Shown: one piece after another, positions 40,583 through 51,900 of the stretch | How positions within the stretch are numbered: position 1 is the stretch's first letter | Layout: the number at the start of each line of letters is the position of its first letter | Assembly (NCBI RefSeq): GCF_011758805.1 | Contig: NZ_JAANOW010000003.1 | Coordinates: forward strand, 496,001 to 560,000 | Direction of reading: 5' to 3' | Source of the DNA: Mycolicibacterium fluoranthenivorans | Lineage (GTDB): Bacteria > Actinomycetota > Actinomycetes > Mycobacteriales > Mycobacteriaceae | Length of the DNA: 64,000 bases | The notes under the pieces: model-generated | Told to the model about the DNA's origin: nothing | Seen by the model: the letters and a program-made list of their open reading frames with translations, nothing else | Database searches by the model: none | Position numbers and translations under genes: made by a program

Positions 40583-41886
40583 CCACGTACAAAGACCGCG
40601 CTGCGGCACCCACCGGTCGGCTCACTCTGGCCGAAATCCTTGAAATCGTCACAGCAGGCGAAGTCCCGCTGAAGTTCACCGCGTACGACGGCAGCACCGC
40701 CGGTCCTGAGGACGCCGTCGTCGGGCTGGACCTCAAGACGCCGCGGGGCACCACCTACCTGGCCACTTCACCTGGCGAGCTCGGACTGGCCCGGGCCTAT
40801 GTGTCCGGTGACCTCGACATGCTCGGCGTGCACCCCGGCGATCCGTACGACCTGCTCAGGGCCATGGCCGGCAAGACGGATTTCAAACTGCCGCCGGCTC
40901 GCGTGCTGGCCCATATCGTCGCCTCGATCGGCGTGGAACATCTGCTGCCCATCGCCCCGCCCCCGCAAGAGGCACTGCCGCGCTGGCGCCGGCTCGCAGA
41001 GGGGTTGCGGCACAGCAAGACCCGAGATGCCGAGGCCATCCACCACCACTACGACGTGTCGAACACGTTCTACGAGTGGGTGCTCGGCCCGTCGATGACC
41101 TATACGTGTGCGTGCTATCCGGATGCCGACGCCACCCTGGAGCAGGCCCAGGACAACAAATACCGGCTGGTGTTCGACAAGTTGCGCCTCCAGCCCGGTG
41201 ATCGGCTGCTCGATGTGGGCTGCGGCTGGGGCGGGATGGTCCGTTACGCCGCCAAACACGGGGTGAAAGCCCTCGGTGTCACCTTGTCGGCCGAACAGGC
41301 TTCCTGGGCCCAGAGAGCGATCGAAGAGCAGGGCCTGTCCGACCTGGCCGAGGTGCGGCACGGCGACTACCGGGATGTGCGCGAATCGAATTTCGACGCG
41401 GTGTCCTCGATCGGGTTGACCGAACACATCGGGGTGGCCAACTACCAGTCGTACTTCCGGTTCCTGCAGTCCAAGATGCGGCCCGGGGCGCTCCTGCTCA
41501 ACCACTGCATCACCCGGCCGGATAACCGGACGGGGCCGCACGCAGGCGGATTCATCGACCGGTACGTCTTCCCCGATGGCGAACTCACCGGGTCGGGGCG
41601 CATCATCACCGAAGCCCAGGACGTCGGCCTCGAAGTGGTCCACGAGGAGAACCTGCGTGAGCACTACGCGATGACGCTGCGCGACTGGTGCCGCAATCTA
41701 GTCGAGCACTGGGATGAGGCCGTGGCCGAGGTCGGGCTGCCCACCGCGAAGGTGTGGGGCCTGTACATGGCCGGGTCACGCTGGGGCTTCGAATCGAACG
41801 TTGTTCAGTTGCACCAGGTTCTGGCGGTCAAATTGGATGAACGGGGCGGCAACGGTCTGCCGCTGCGTCCGTGGTGGACTCCGTGA
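40579..41886 (+). CDS. Cyclopropane-fatty-acyl-phospholipid synthase family protein
   Basis: A 435-aa CFA-family methyltransferase (Rv3720-like). The catalytic domain has the SAM loop LLDVGCGWGGMVRYAAKHG, then YTCACYPDADATLEQAQDNK, GVTLSAEQASWAQRA and LTEHIGVANYQSYF. The longer N-terminal domain (to about 160) distinguishes it from the mycolic-acid CmaA/PcaA group, which are about 290 aa. It is coupled to the preceding FAD oxidase by GTGA overlap. Together they could make methyl- or cyclopropane-modified phospholipid acyl chains, with the flavoprotein acting on the same chain. Confidence 0.88.
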   Translation: MTTYKDRAAAPTGRLTLAEILEIVTAGEVPLKFTAYDGSTAGPEDAVVGLDLKTPRGTTYLATSPGELGLARAYVSGDLDMLGVHPGDPYDLLRAMAGKTDFKLPPARVLAHIVASIGVEHLLPIAPPPQEALPRWRRLAEGLRHSKTRDAEAIHHHYDVSNTFYEWVLGPSMTYTCACYPDADATLEQAQDNKYRLVFDKLRLQPGDRLLDVGCGWGGMVRYAAKHGVKALGVTLSAEQASWAQRAIEEQGLSDLAEVRHGDYRDVRESNFDAVSSIGLTEHIGVANYQSYFRFLQSKMRPGALLLNHCITRPDNRTGPHAGGFIDRYVFPDGELTGSGRIITEAQDVGLEVVHEENLREHYAMTLRDWCRNLVEHWDEAVAEVGLPTAKVWGLYMAGSRWGFESNVVQLHQVLAVKLDERGGNGLPLRPWWTP

Positions 41887-41908
41887 GTTCGCACGCGTAT
41901 CGCGTCGG

Positions 41909-43768
41909 CTAACCCTTGTCGATCCGGCGCGCGCCCAGTTCGGTCTGCAGCAGCTCGATCGCCACTTCCTCCGGGTCGCGGCGCACCACCTCGGAGGTGT
42001 CGCTGTTCGCCTCGGCGAGCATGCGTTCCTCTTCCGCCTGCGGATCGGGCGCAGCGGGCGCCGGGCCCGCGGCCGGCACGGTCTCACCGGTGTCCGGCAC
42101 ACACCGGATCTGCCAGTCGACACCGAGCGCATCCTTGATCGATTCCCGGATGATCTCGGCGTTCTTCGTCTCCCCGAGGCGCTTCACGAGTGACTGCGCC
42201 GGGTGGCTGAGCACCAGCGTGTCACCGTCGACGGCGCGCACGATGGCATCGGCCAACATGGCGTTGACCGCCTTACTACGGCCGTTGACCTTCTCCCGCA
42301 CCGTGTTCCACATGCTGCGGACGGCGGCCGCGTCGGGCTGACCGACCGCGGCGGCAACCGTCTGCGGGGCAACCGCGGCCGGTGCGGGTGGCGGGGCCGG
42401 CGCGGGCGCGCGCACCGGCTCGGGCTCCGGCGGCGGTTCGGGAGCAGGTTCGGGTTCGGGGGCGGGCGCCGGTGCGGGTGTGGGTACCGGTCGCGCCACG
42501 GGCTCGGGCTCGGGCTCGGGTGCAGATGGCGCGGACTCGGTGCGACTGGGTCGGACGAACTGCCGGGTCGCCGGAGCAGCCGGCGCAGGGTTCAGCTCAT
42601 TGCTGGGGACCGAGACGTCCAGCCGCGTCTCGATGCGCTCGATACGTTGCAGCAGCGCCGCTTCGGTATCGCTGGCCGACGGCAGCAGCAGCCGGGCACA
42701 GACCACCTCGAGCAGCAGGCGGGGCGCCGTCGCACCGCGCATCTCCCCCAGCCCGGCGTGCACCACCTCCGCGTAGCGGGCAAGCGTTGCCGAGCCCAGC
42801 CGGGCGGCCTGCTCCCGCATACGCTCCAGCACATCGGCCGGCGCGTCGACGACCCCGCGGTCGGCGGCATCGGGCACCGCCTGCAGCACGATCAGGTCGC
42901 GGAACCGCTCCAGCAGGTCGGTGGCGAAGCGGCGCGGATCGTGTCCGGCGTCGATGACCGATTCCACCGCGCCGAACAATGCGGCCGCATCCCCCGCGGT
43001 GAGTGCATCGACCGCGTCGTCGATCAGCGCGACATCGGTGGCACCCAGCAGGGCCAGGGCCCGCTGGTAGACCACCCGGTTACCGTCGGCGCCGGCCACC
43101 AACTGGTCGAGCACCGACAGGCTGTCCCGGGGCGAGCCGCCCCCGGCGCGAATGACCAACGGGTACACGGCCTCGTCGACGGTCACGCCCTCGTCCCGAC
43201 ATATCCGCTCCAGCAGGCCGCGCATGGTCTTGGGGGCCAGCAGCCGGAACGGGTAGTGGTGGGTGCGCGATCGGATGGTCGGCAGGACCTTCTCCGGCTC
43301 CGTGGTCGCGAAGACGAAGATCAGGTGATCCGGCGGCTCCTCGACGATCTTGAGCAGCGCGTTGAACCCCGCGGTGGTGACCATGTGCGCTTCGTCGACG
43401 ATGAAGATGCGGTAGCGAGACTGGGCCGGCGCGTAGAACGCACGGTCGCGCAGCTCACGGGTGTCGTCGACACCGCCGTGGCTGGCCGCGTCGAGCTCGA
43501 CGACATCGACATTGCCCGGACCGTTCGGCGCCAGCGCCACACAGGAGTCACACGTCCCGCACGGTGTCGGTGTCGGGCCCTGCTCACAGTTGAGCGAGCG
43601 GGCCAGGATGCGCGCCGACGACGTCTTGCCGCAGCCGCGCGGCCCCGAGAACAGATAGGCGTGGTTGATCCGGCCGGCGGACAATGCCGTGGACAACGGT
43701 GCGGTGACGTGCTCCTGTCCGACGACCTCGGCGAAGCTTGCGGGTCGGTACTTCCGGTAGAGCGCCAC
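41909..43768 (-). CDS. dnaX: DNA polymerase III gamma/tau subunit
   Basis: Clamp-loader ATPase, 619 aa (dnaZX of M. tuberculosis). Walker A: FSGPRGCGKTSSARILARSL. The zinc-binding cysteines are in LNCEQ and CGTCDSC, Walker B/DEAH in IFIVDEAHMVTTAGF and sensor 1 follows. Residues about 400-470 are a Pro/Ala/Glu repeat linker (PEPEPEPVARP, PAPAPAPEPEP) before the C-terminal tau domain that contacts the polymerase. No frameshift signal for a short gamma form was recognised. Minus strand, 27 nt downstream of the aminotransferase stop. Confidence 0.96.
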   Translation of the reverse strand: MALYRKYRPASFAEVVGQEHVTAPLSTALSAGRINHAYLFSGPRGCGKTSSARILARSLNCEQGPTPTPCGTCDSCVALAPNGPGNVDVVELDAASHGGVDDTRELRDRAFYAPAQSRYRIFIVDEAHMVTTAGFNALLKIVEEPPDHLIFVFATTEPEKVLPTIRSRTHHYPFRLLAPKTMRGLLERICRDEGVTVDEAVYPLVIRAGGGSPRDSLSVLDQLVAGADGNRVVYQRALALLGATDVALIDDAVDALTAGDAAALFGAVESVIDAGHDPRRFATDLLERFRDLIVLQAVPDAADRGVVDAPADVLERMREQAARLGSATLARYAEVVHAGLGEMRGATAPRLLLEVVCARLLLPSASDTEAALLQRIERIETRLDVSVPSNELNPAPAAPATRQFVRPSRTESAPSAPEPEPEPVARPVPTPAPAPAPEPEPAPEPPPEPEPVRAPAPAPPPAPAAVAPQTVAAAVGQPDAAAVRSMWNTVREKVNGRSKAVNAMLADAIVRAVDGDTLVLSHPAQSLVKRLGETKNAEIIRESIKDALGVDWQIRCVPDTGETVPAAGPAPAAPDPQAEEERMLAEANSDTSEVVRRDPEEVAIELLQTELGARRIDKG

Positions 43769-43795
43769 GGTCAGCAGGCTACCGAGAAGGTGCGA

Positions 43796-45121
<1,326 letters not shown>

Positions 45122-45191
45122 CTAGAAGGACGTCGTCCACAAGGCATGTCCACACAGACATGTCGACGCAGACACATCCACACAAACATAA

Positions 45192-45281
45192 GGGGACCCC
45201 GCGCACCCGCCAGAGCCCATTGACCCTTGCTGCCTTCCGGCCCTGGGGGAGTTCACAGGATGGACGCCGCGCGGGGTCCGG
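45192..45281 (-). ncRNA. ffs: Signal recognition particle 4.5S RNA
   Basis: Read on the minus strand it contains the universally conserved SRP core (GGAAGGCAGCAAGGGTCA) and the partner GTGAACTCCCCCAGG. The ends pair over 11 bp (45194-45204 with 45269-45279), giving the bacterial small SRP hairpin of about 90 nt. A -10-like TACACT (minus strand, 45288-45293) sits 7 nt ahead of the 5' end. Confidence 0.93.
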
Positions 45282-45287
45282 GAAACG

Positions 45288-45293
45288 AGTGTA
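45288..45293 (-). promoter_or_regulatory. -10 element of the SRP RNA gene
   Basis: TACACT on the minus strand fits TANNNT and places the transcription start near 45281, the first base of the paired SRP RNA. Confidence 0.55.
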
Positions 45294-45398
45294 GTCCCCC
45301 GCTCTGGGGTGCAGCGGAGCGACCGGGGATCTGCGCCAAAGGCCCTGACCGACCCTGGCTGGTCGGGCGCCCCGGGTTGGTCGGCTACCATGGCCGAC

Positions 45399-45484
45399 GG
45401 AGGATTCGCCTAGTGGCCTATGGCGCTCGCCTGGAACGCGGGTTGGGTTAATAGCCCTCAGGGGTTCAAATCCCCTATCCTCCG
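45399..45484 (+). tRNA. tRNA-Ser (GGA anticodon)
   Basis: An 86-nt class II tRNA. The acceptor arms are GGAGGAT (45399-45405) and ATCCTCC (45477-45483) with discriminator G. The anticodon stem CTCGC/GCGGG flanks the loop CTGGAAC, giving anticodon GGA. A long variable arm and T-arm AGGGGTTCAAATCCCCT complete it. CCA is not encoded. Confidence 0.93.
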
Positions 45485-45565
45485 CGCTCGGGTCCGGGGC
45501 GCGACCAGCGATTGTCGCCAGATGATCAGCGGGTCGCACCCCGGCCCTCAGACTCAAGGAGGACC

Positions 45566-46303
45566 ATGCGTCGTGGGATCGCGGTGCTATGGCACGCATC
45601 GTCTCTGATCCTTGCGGCGGCGCTCTACTTCTTCTTCGTCCTGCCCCGCTGGTTCGAGCTGACCGGCGAGTGGCCGCACACCCTCGGCACCGTGATGCGC
45701 ATCGTGTGCGGCGTCCTGGTGGTGCTCAGCGCACTGCCGGTCGCCCTCACCTGGTCGCGCACCCGCAAGCCGGAGCTGGGGACGCCGTCCCTGGCCCTGT
45801 CGCTGCGGGTCTGGTCCATCGGGGCGCATGTGCTGGCCGGCCTGCTCATCGCGGGCGCCGGCATCAGCGAGATCTGGCTGAGTCTCGACACCGCGGGGCA
45901 GTGGCTGTTCGGCATCTATGGCGCCGCGGCCGCGATCGCCCTGCTGGGCGCGTTCTCCTTTTACCTGGCTTTCGTGGCCGAGCTGCCACCGCCGCCGCCG
46001 AAGCCGGTCAAGATCAAAGCGGACAAGCGCCGCCGCGGCGGCGCCGATGAGGAGATTTCGGCCACACCGGACGAAGCCGGCACGTCCGAGGACGCCGAGA
46101 CCACCGAAGACACCGAGACCGCCGAAGACACCGAAGACACCCGGGACGCCGACGAGACGGCTGCGGATTCCGTCGCCGGTAACGCGGAGGGCGACGATAC
46201 CGATACCGAATCCGAGGCCGGTGGTAGCAAGCTGCGCAATCGCAGGCCTGCCGGGAAAGCACGGCGCGGCCGGACGCGTGGCGGGATAGCCGTCGAAGAC
46301 TGA
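45566..46303 (+). CDS. Membrane protein with acidic repeat tail (Rv3723-like)
   Basis: AAGGAGG at 45557-45563 fixes the ATG at 45566. The 245-aa product has about four transmembrane helices in the first 145 residues (SSLILAAALYFFFVLPRWFE, VMRIVCGVLVVLSALPVALT, IGAHVLAGLLIAGAGISEIW, WLFGIYGAAAAIALLGAFSF). A cytoplasmic tail follows of repeated E-D-T/A units (TTEDTETAEDTEDTRDADET), ending in a basic segment. The acidic repeat comes from near-repeated gaagacaccg-type DNA and may vary in length. Function unknown. Confidence 0.82.
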   Translation: MRRGIAVLWHASSLILAAALYFFFVLPRWFELTGEWPHTLGTVMRIVCGVLVVLSALPVALTWSRTRKPELGTPSLALSLRVWSIGAHVLAGLLIAGAGISEIWLSLDTAGQWLFGIYGAAAAIALLGAFSFYLAFVAELPPPPPKPVKIKADKRRRGGADEEISATPDEAGTSEDAETTEDTETAEDTEDTRDADETAADSVAGNAEGDDTDTESEAGGSKLRNRRPAGKARRGRTRGGIAVED

Positions 46304-46386
46304 ACGCCTGCGTGTCGCTGCATCGACAGTTTCCGGTTGCACCGTCAATATTGAGGGAATACCTCTGGCGCTCCGGAAGGCGGCGA

Positions 46387-47403
46387 ATGCGCAGGTTCCA
46401 CTTTCACCGGTGGTTTGCGATCCTGGTCGCCACGCTGCTGGCCTTCCTGGCGGCTGCCCCTGCAGCCGCCGCCCCCAATGATCTGTCCGGCGCGATCGCA
46501 GCGGTCGAACCCTCCGTGGTGCGCATCGACACCACGGTCGACTACCAGCATGTGATGGGGACCGGCACCGGCATCGTTCTCGACCCGAACGGGCAGGTCC
46601 TGACGAACTACCACGTGATCCAGGGTGCGGACACCATCAACGCGATGGTGGGCGGACGGCCCTTCGCGGCCGATATCGTCGGATTCGATCGCCGCCGCGA
46701 TATCGCGGTGATCCAGCTACGCGGTGCGGGCGGTCTGCCGGTCACGCCGCTGGGTGATTCCGCCCAGCTGTCCATCGGCGATCCCGTCGTGGCCCTGGGC
46801 AATGCCCGCGGCACGGGCGCCCCTTTGACCCAGGAAACCGGCACCATCAGCGCCTTCGGGCGGACCATCAGCGCCGCGGACGAGCTCACCGGATCGTCGA
46901 ATCAGATGACCGGCCTGTTCGAGATCGCCGCCCCCGTGCGGGCCGGGGACTCGGGTGGACCGGTGGTCAACGGCGCCGGACAGGTCGTCGGCATCACCAC
47001 GGCCGCCTCGGTGAACTTCAGGATGGGCCCCGGCGGCGAAGGGTTCGCGATCCCGATCAACGACGCGTTGGCGATCGCCAACCAGATCCGCGCGGCCACT
47101 CCGTCGGACACCGTGCACATCGGACCGCCGACACTGCTGGGGGTCGGCGTGAGTACGGCCGAGCAACATGAGGCGTTTCCGGGCGTCCTCGTGCACGAGG
47201 TGCTGCGCGGTGGACCCGCTGAGCAGGCCGGACTGGTCAACGGAGACGTGATTCTGACCCTGGACGGCACACAGCTCGATTCGGCGACCGAGCTGACCGC
47301 TGTGCTGGACCGGCACTATCCGGGCGACGTGATCGCACTGACGTGGATCGACCGAGCGGGTCAGCACCAGACCGGGAAAGCGACGCTGACCGCCGGCGAC
47401 TGA
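46387..47403 (+). CDS. Secreted trypsin-like serine protease with PDZ domain (PepA-like)
   Basis: A 338-aa S1C protease from the ATG at 46387 (an upstream GTG at 46312 is open but lacks support). The signal peptide is HRWFAILVATLLAFLAAAPA, cleaved near AAAAP. Triad residues: LTNYHVIQGAD (His), FDRRRDIAVIQL (Asp), RAGDSGGPVVN (Ser). A C-terminal PDZ domain (VLVHEVLRGGPAEQAGLVNG) binds substrate C-termini. Related to mycobacterial PepA/PepD, acting in envelope protein quality control. Confidence 0.9.
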   Translation: MRRFHFHRWFAILVATLLAFLAAAPAAAAPNDLSGAIAAVEPSVVRIDTTVDYQHVMGTGTGIVLDPNGQVLTNYHVIQGADTINAMVGGRPFAADIVGFDRRRDIAVIQLRGAGGLPVTPLGDSAQLSIGDPVVALGNARGTGAPLTQETGTISAFGRTISAADELTGSSNQMTGLFEIAAPVRAGDSGGPVVNGAGQVVGITTAASVNFRMGPGGEGFAIPINDALAIANQIRAATPSDTVHIGPPTLLGVGVSTAEQHEAFPGVLVHEVLRGGPAEQAGLVNGDVILTLDGTQLDSATELTAVLDRHYPGDVIALTWIDRAGQHQTGKATLTAGD

Positions 47404-48356
47404 GCGCCGAGACGCCGCGACACGCCCGCACGAGGTGTAGCCACAGCATTTTTCAAAAAACCTTTACGCAATTTTCGGGTGCGTCATTTGAGTGCGATCA
47501 GCGTTGCTCGCGCAAGCATCGGCGACAAAATGTGACGTATTCGTCAAAATTGCCATTGCTCTCGCCCTCGGCGTGATTCCTGTGGCACTGTGAACCCGTC
47601 CGCGCCACATCATTGTCGGCAGCGCCAAAAATCGACTCACCGTTTACTCACCACTCCCCTCGCCCGGTAGCCGAGGCGTCGGGTGATCGACTCATACGGA
47701 TTCGCACACCCGGGGTTCGCTACGAGCAAAGAAGTGGTGTGACCTACAGGATCACACCACTTACGGCGACCTTGCGCCGGCCGGGCGGGGGCATCCTCGT
47801 ATGCACTCGAGCCGAATCGATGTGATCTTGAAACCGGCACTGCCATAGGGCCTTTCATTCACAGCGCGGAGCGTCCCGCACACTGGCGGCAACACAGCGT
47901 CACGGCAGACTTCATCACCCGCCCGATTCGCCACCGAGGGCACGCGAGCCCGCGAATTCTCGTCCGCACACGCGCCGGCACGCGGGGTCGGCCGCACCCG
48001 GTCGCCGCCTGCCGCCGCGGGTTGGGCGACCGCGGATCCGGCCGGCCGGCCGGCGGACACGACGGGTGCATCCGGGACATCGCCGACCGCGGAGCCGGGT
48101 CCATCTCGGGCCGCCCCGCAAAACGCCTCCGCGGGCTTCGGCAGCCCGCTCACGTGCGCCCGGGTAGTTGCCTGGGCAACAGCCGACCCCGTTGCTGGAA
48201 GTTCGCTGAAGGCCGCTGACCTGGTAATTGTCGCGCCTGAGGGCGCCGCGCAGGCCTTTCCCATGCCGCCACTCGGCGTTACATTTGCACTAACGACCTG
48301 CGGCCCGCAGCTGTGCATGAAGCAACAGCCCGCCCCGCTGGCAAGGGGGAGACATC
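47404..48356. other. Gene-poor region at the left edge of the accessory island
   Basis: About 950 nt without a confident gene. The first 200 nt (47,440-47,600) are strikingly AT-rich for this genome (A/T runs around 47,450-47,480) and include TGTGACGTATTCGTCA at 47531-47546, weakly CRP-like. A strong inverted repeat lies at 47732-47762. From 47,860 to 48,260 the sequence is Ala/Pro/Gly-coding in several frames with no ribosome binding site. A minus-strand frame (47761-48318) stays open but looks like GC-bias sequence. A possible promoter for the next gene is TACATT near 48283. Confidence 0.5.
47732..47762. repeat. Perfect 11-bp inverted repeat in the gene-poor region
   Basis: AAGTGGTGTGA and TCACACCACTT flank a 9-nt centre that itself can pair partly (CCT/AGG). 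It could be a transcription-factor operator or a hairpin terminator of the protease transcript, but it is 330 nt past that stop and lacks a T run. Confidence 0.6.
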
Positions 48357-48632
48357 GTGGTCCAAACCGTCATAGCGGCCTACCTCATCGGCTGGGCGCT
48401 CAGTGCAGTGGTCATCTATATGGCCAGCCGGCATATGGGGTCAAAGTACGAGCCGGTGCCGCACCAGTTCGCGCTCAGCGCCGGAGCCGGAGCACTCTGG
48501 CCGCTGCTGATCCTCGGTGCCGTCGAGTTCAGCTCGGTCGCCGCCGCCTCGAGCGCGGCCTCGCACGTGGAATCCGTCGACGGCAGTTCGCACCACCTTC
48601 TGGTGAGCGCGACGGTCGTGCCGCTGCGCTGA
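48357..48632 (+). CDS. Small membrane protein (91 aa)
   Basis: GTG start at 48357 with AAGGGGGAG about 8 nt upstream, an excellent Shine-Dalgarno. The 91-aa product has two hydrophobic helices: VIAAYLIGWALSAVVIYMAS and ALSAGAGALWPLLILGAVEF, followed by a Ser/Ala/His-rich tail. No function recognised. It converges with the pseudogene fragment that follows. Confidence 0.7.
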   Translation: MVQTVIAAYLIGWALSAVVIYMASRHMGSKYEPVPHQFALSAGAGALWPLLILGAVEFSSVAAASSAASHVESVDGSSHHLLVSATVVPLR

Positions 48633-48645
48633 GCACCCGCGGGAC

Positions 48646-48880
48646 CTACTCCCCGACCGGGTTCCCGTCCGCGTCCCAGTGCGCAGCAACCTTCTTGCTG
48701 GGCTGCACACGGGGCGGTTCACCCGGCATCTTCGGATAGCTCGGTTCTCCGGGTAGTTCAGGGCTGTGCGGTCGGGATTGACGCCCTGCCGGTCTGGACA
48801 GTCTTCCCACGGTGTGACGACCGCTCGGAGCCTTTGCTCCGGAAGCGTTGAATCATCATCGGTGGCACGCATAGGGGACA
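48646..48880 (-). pseudogene. 3' fragment of a LigD-polymerase-like (PolD-type) gene, frameshifted
   Basis: The minus strand encodes YPKMPGEPPRVQPSKKVAAH and then WDADGNPVGE and a TAG at 48646-48648. This is nearly the same C-terminus as the intact polymerase-domain gene at 56560-57642 (YPKMPGEPPRVQPSRKVAAN). Upstream, in a different frame, TLPEQRLRAVVTPWED and NPDRTALNYP continue the similarity, so there is a frameshift near 48750. Nothing before about 48880 matches, so the 5' three-quarters of the gene is gone. In mycobacteria a Rv3730c-type gene lies near this position; this looks like its remnant, cut by the incoming island. Confidence 0.7.
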
Positions 48881-48930
48881 TGAGGTTGTTCGCGATGCCT
48901 CTTCGTCGATTCGGGACGGTCAAGATGGGA

Positions 48931-51900
48931 CTACTGCGTGAACCAAGAGTGCGTGAGTGCTGTGGCGGCCAAGGTTGGCGTCTGCGAAGCTACTCGGCTG
49001 CCGAGTTTCTCAGCGCCGCGCTGAACGAGATCCCCGGGCCACTCGCCGGGGCTCTGCAGAATCGCGCGAGCAAGGCTGAAGCTGACCGCGCCGACCTTGA
49101 TATCACTCGCCCACCCGCCGAGCGGCAAGGCCGAGCGGCCATGTCTGAGCAGATCGGCCTTGATGGACGTTTGAGCCCCGACTGTGCGGACCAGTTCGCG
49201 CATATCGCCCATTCCGGGCTCGAGCAGCGTCTGGAATCCAACAACAATCCTACGATCGATCCAATGCTTGGTCGCTTCTGTTGCCACCGGCCGGATAAGC
49301 CACAGTAGCCGCGGGCTGACGTTCACCGATCGGAGCCGCAGCGGTTCGTTGAGCACTAGTTCACGTGCTGTAGGTGACCCCATGAAACCGGCAAGGCTCC
49401 CGCGCAAAGATCGAAACTCCCTGGGCGACAGCTGCGACGACAATTCGACGAGACTGTCGGATAGCTCAACGATGACCTGCATACGCGCGACAGTGAGTAT
49501 TGAGAACATCCAGTGGCGCCGTTCCAGGTCTGTCCCACATGTCGTCAGTGAGTCACGCCACCAATCGATTTCGCCTCTGTGAGCTCTTGCCTCCCCTTCA
49601 CGCGAAGCGACACCCTGTACCGTCGGATTCGACCCGTCCGCACGAATCGCGAGTTCGCCAAGTTCGATGTTGGAGGGCACGGATGCCACGGCCTGACGCA
49701 ATACCCATCCGTCACCCCACACGTGTTCGATTCGCGCAAGCCGACTGAACCAGTCGTTCGACGTTGCATCCCAAACATATTGACTGCGTAGGTAGTTGCA
49801 GAGTTCGGTGACATCCGCAAGGAGCTCACTACTGTCTTGATCTCGCTCCCGCATGCGGGTTCGCTTAGCCTGGCCGTTAGGTCGCGCTCGCGACTGTGCC
49901 AAAGCAGCACACTCAACGAGCCGTCCGACTGGTGTTGACGGAGAGGCAGTTGCGAGGGCATCACCGGCACCCTCATTGAGATCGTTTCTACATGACGTCA
50001 GTACGGCAGGATGCCGGCCATCATAACTTCCTCGAATCAACAGCGCCGTGAGCCAAGTCCTGGGGGAATCGACCCGGTCGAGTAGTTTGGCCAACGCCTC
50101 GGATTGATGGTCGTGAAGCTGTGCAAAAGCACCTAAGTCAGAGGCAGTTTCCAACCATTGTTGGGTCCTGTCTCCGTGCTCCCACCACCATGCCGCGATC
50201 TTGTCTTCCGATCTTGCGTGCCGTTGCAGAACCCTTGAAAGTGCAGTCCGCGTATCGGCCGACGACTCCGTCGAAAGGCGTGATTTCAGGTGACGGACGG
50301 CCTGAGCGCGGCCAGCCCTCTCGGAGAGGTGCAGGGATGAGTTGTTGATGTCGAGCAGACCGTCGTCGGCAAGAAATACCCCTTGATCGTGCAGGACGAA
50401 GTCGACTACCTCTTGGATTGGTTCGTCCGCTTGACCTGCATAGGTTCGGTCGTCGAGGAAGAGTGCTGCCATAGAACGAAGCATTGGGTGCAGCGCCAAA
50501 TCGCCTTTGGCACCACGGTTTCGGAGATTGTGCCGTATCCCGCGAACCTCGACCTTGGAGAACATTCCGACGAAGAATCTGCAGACATTGGACCAGTAAG
50601 GGCGCTCCAGCAGGGCATCCAGGCAGTCGTCGCGCGAATTCCCAATGCCCTTCGGAGGAGCATTCTCGAAGATGAACAGTGCGGCGAAGTACTCACGTAG
50701 GGATTGAACCTCGAACTGGAATTTGCCTGTGTCCCTCTCGACGAGGCAAAGCACTCGGGTGGCAATTGCCGAGAACAGACGGTCGGCGAGGTCTTGGCCG
50801 TACTCCTGGCCCTCCAAGTGATCTCGGACCAATGCCTTCAGCTCAACGCGTGAGATCGCACCGGCGCCGCCCTCTTCGGCGCGTGTCTGCAGGTACCAAC
50901 CCAGGTACGCGTGGACGCTGACGATCACATCCCGCTGCTCGGACAGCAGTGGTTCTTTGTCCTCGCTCTGCTCGCGGTCCAGAAACGTCTTGAGGTACTC
51001 GGCGTAGAGCTCGGTTCGTTGCTGTGGAAGCAGCTGACGCCGATAGAGCAGGTGCAGCAGAATGGCGAGTTGCATTGGATACGAGGCAAGTTCACGGATG
51101 TGAGGCACGTGGTGGTTATCCATGAAGGTTGTTTGGAGGCGGTCTGCGGCTTCATCGTTGAGGCCGGCAGCTGTCGACCACTGCCGCAGATATTGCACTC
51201 GCAGTCCCTGCGACAATCGACGCAGGTCAAATCTTGGGAATTCTCGGGACGACCACAGGCTGGACGTCGTCAGCCCAGGTCGGGTCGCCACTAGAACGAC
51301 AAGATCACGTGCGTCTGCTTTAAGTCTTGCGTTCGTACTGACGATTTCCTCGCTGACGCGAGACCTCTGCTCGATGTTCGCCACCTCGTCGAGTCCGTCC
51401 AGTGCTATCAGTACCGGTTCCGTTGACGTCAATGCGGCGAGATCCTCCAGTGTGAACGCGTGACCGCCACTACCCTTCTTGATATCTGAAACGATGTATT
51501 GCTCGATACTTCGCCACTGGCGTTCGTTTTCCTTGCCCTTCCTTGAGGCGGACGCCTTCTGCGTGGCCCATTCGGCATATCTCCGCAAATCCAGGCGGAT
51601 TGCGACCCTGACGACGCTCGTCGCCGGCGACAGCTTTTGCTGAGCCCCGCTATAGGCCGCATCGTCAAGCATCCGTGCTCTGTGAAATTGGCAAACGTAC
51701 TGCAGGAGTGTTGATTTGCCCTGACCGGGCCCTCCCACCAGAAGGGCGTTGCCCGTCCACTCGGGATGAAGGATCGCTTGGGCAGCGCCGGTCACGATCT
51801 GACTGTCCTCGGATTGGGTCGCCTCTTGATCACCGGGTTGTGCAGCCGCAATCCTCTCCATGATTTCCGCGATCTTGGTGTCTGGCCGGCAAGCGAAGGG

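Noticed and set aside
41909..43768. Programmed frameshift in dnaX giving a short gamma subunit
   Set aside because: No slippery A-run followed by a hairpin was found in this GC-rich gene.
47761..48318. A 185-codon minus-strand frame in the gene-poor region
   Set aside because: Ala/Pro/Arg-rich, no ribosome binding site, no hydrophobic or domain pattern; left as uncertain rather than annotated.
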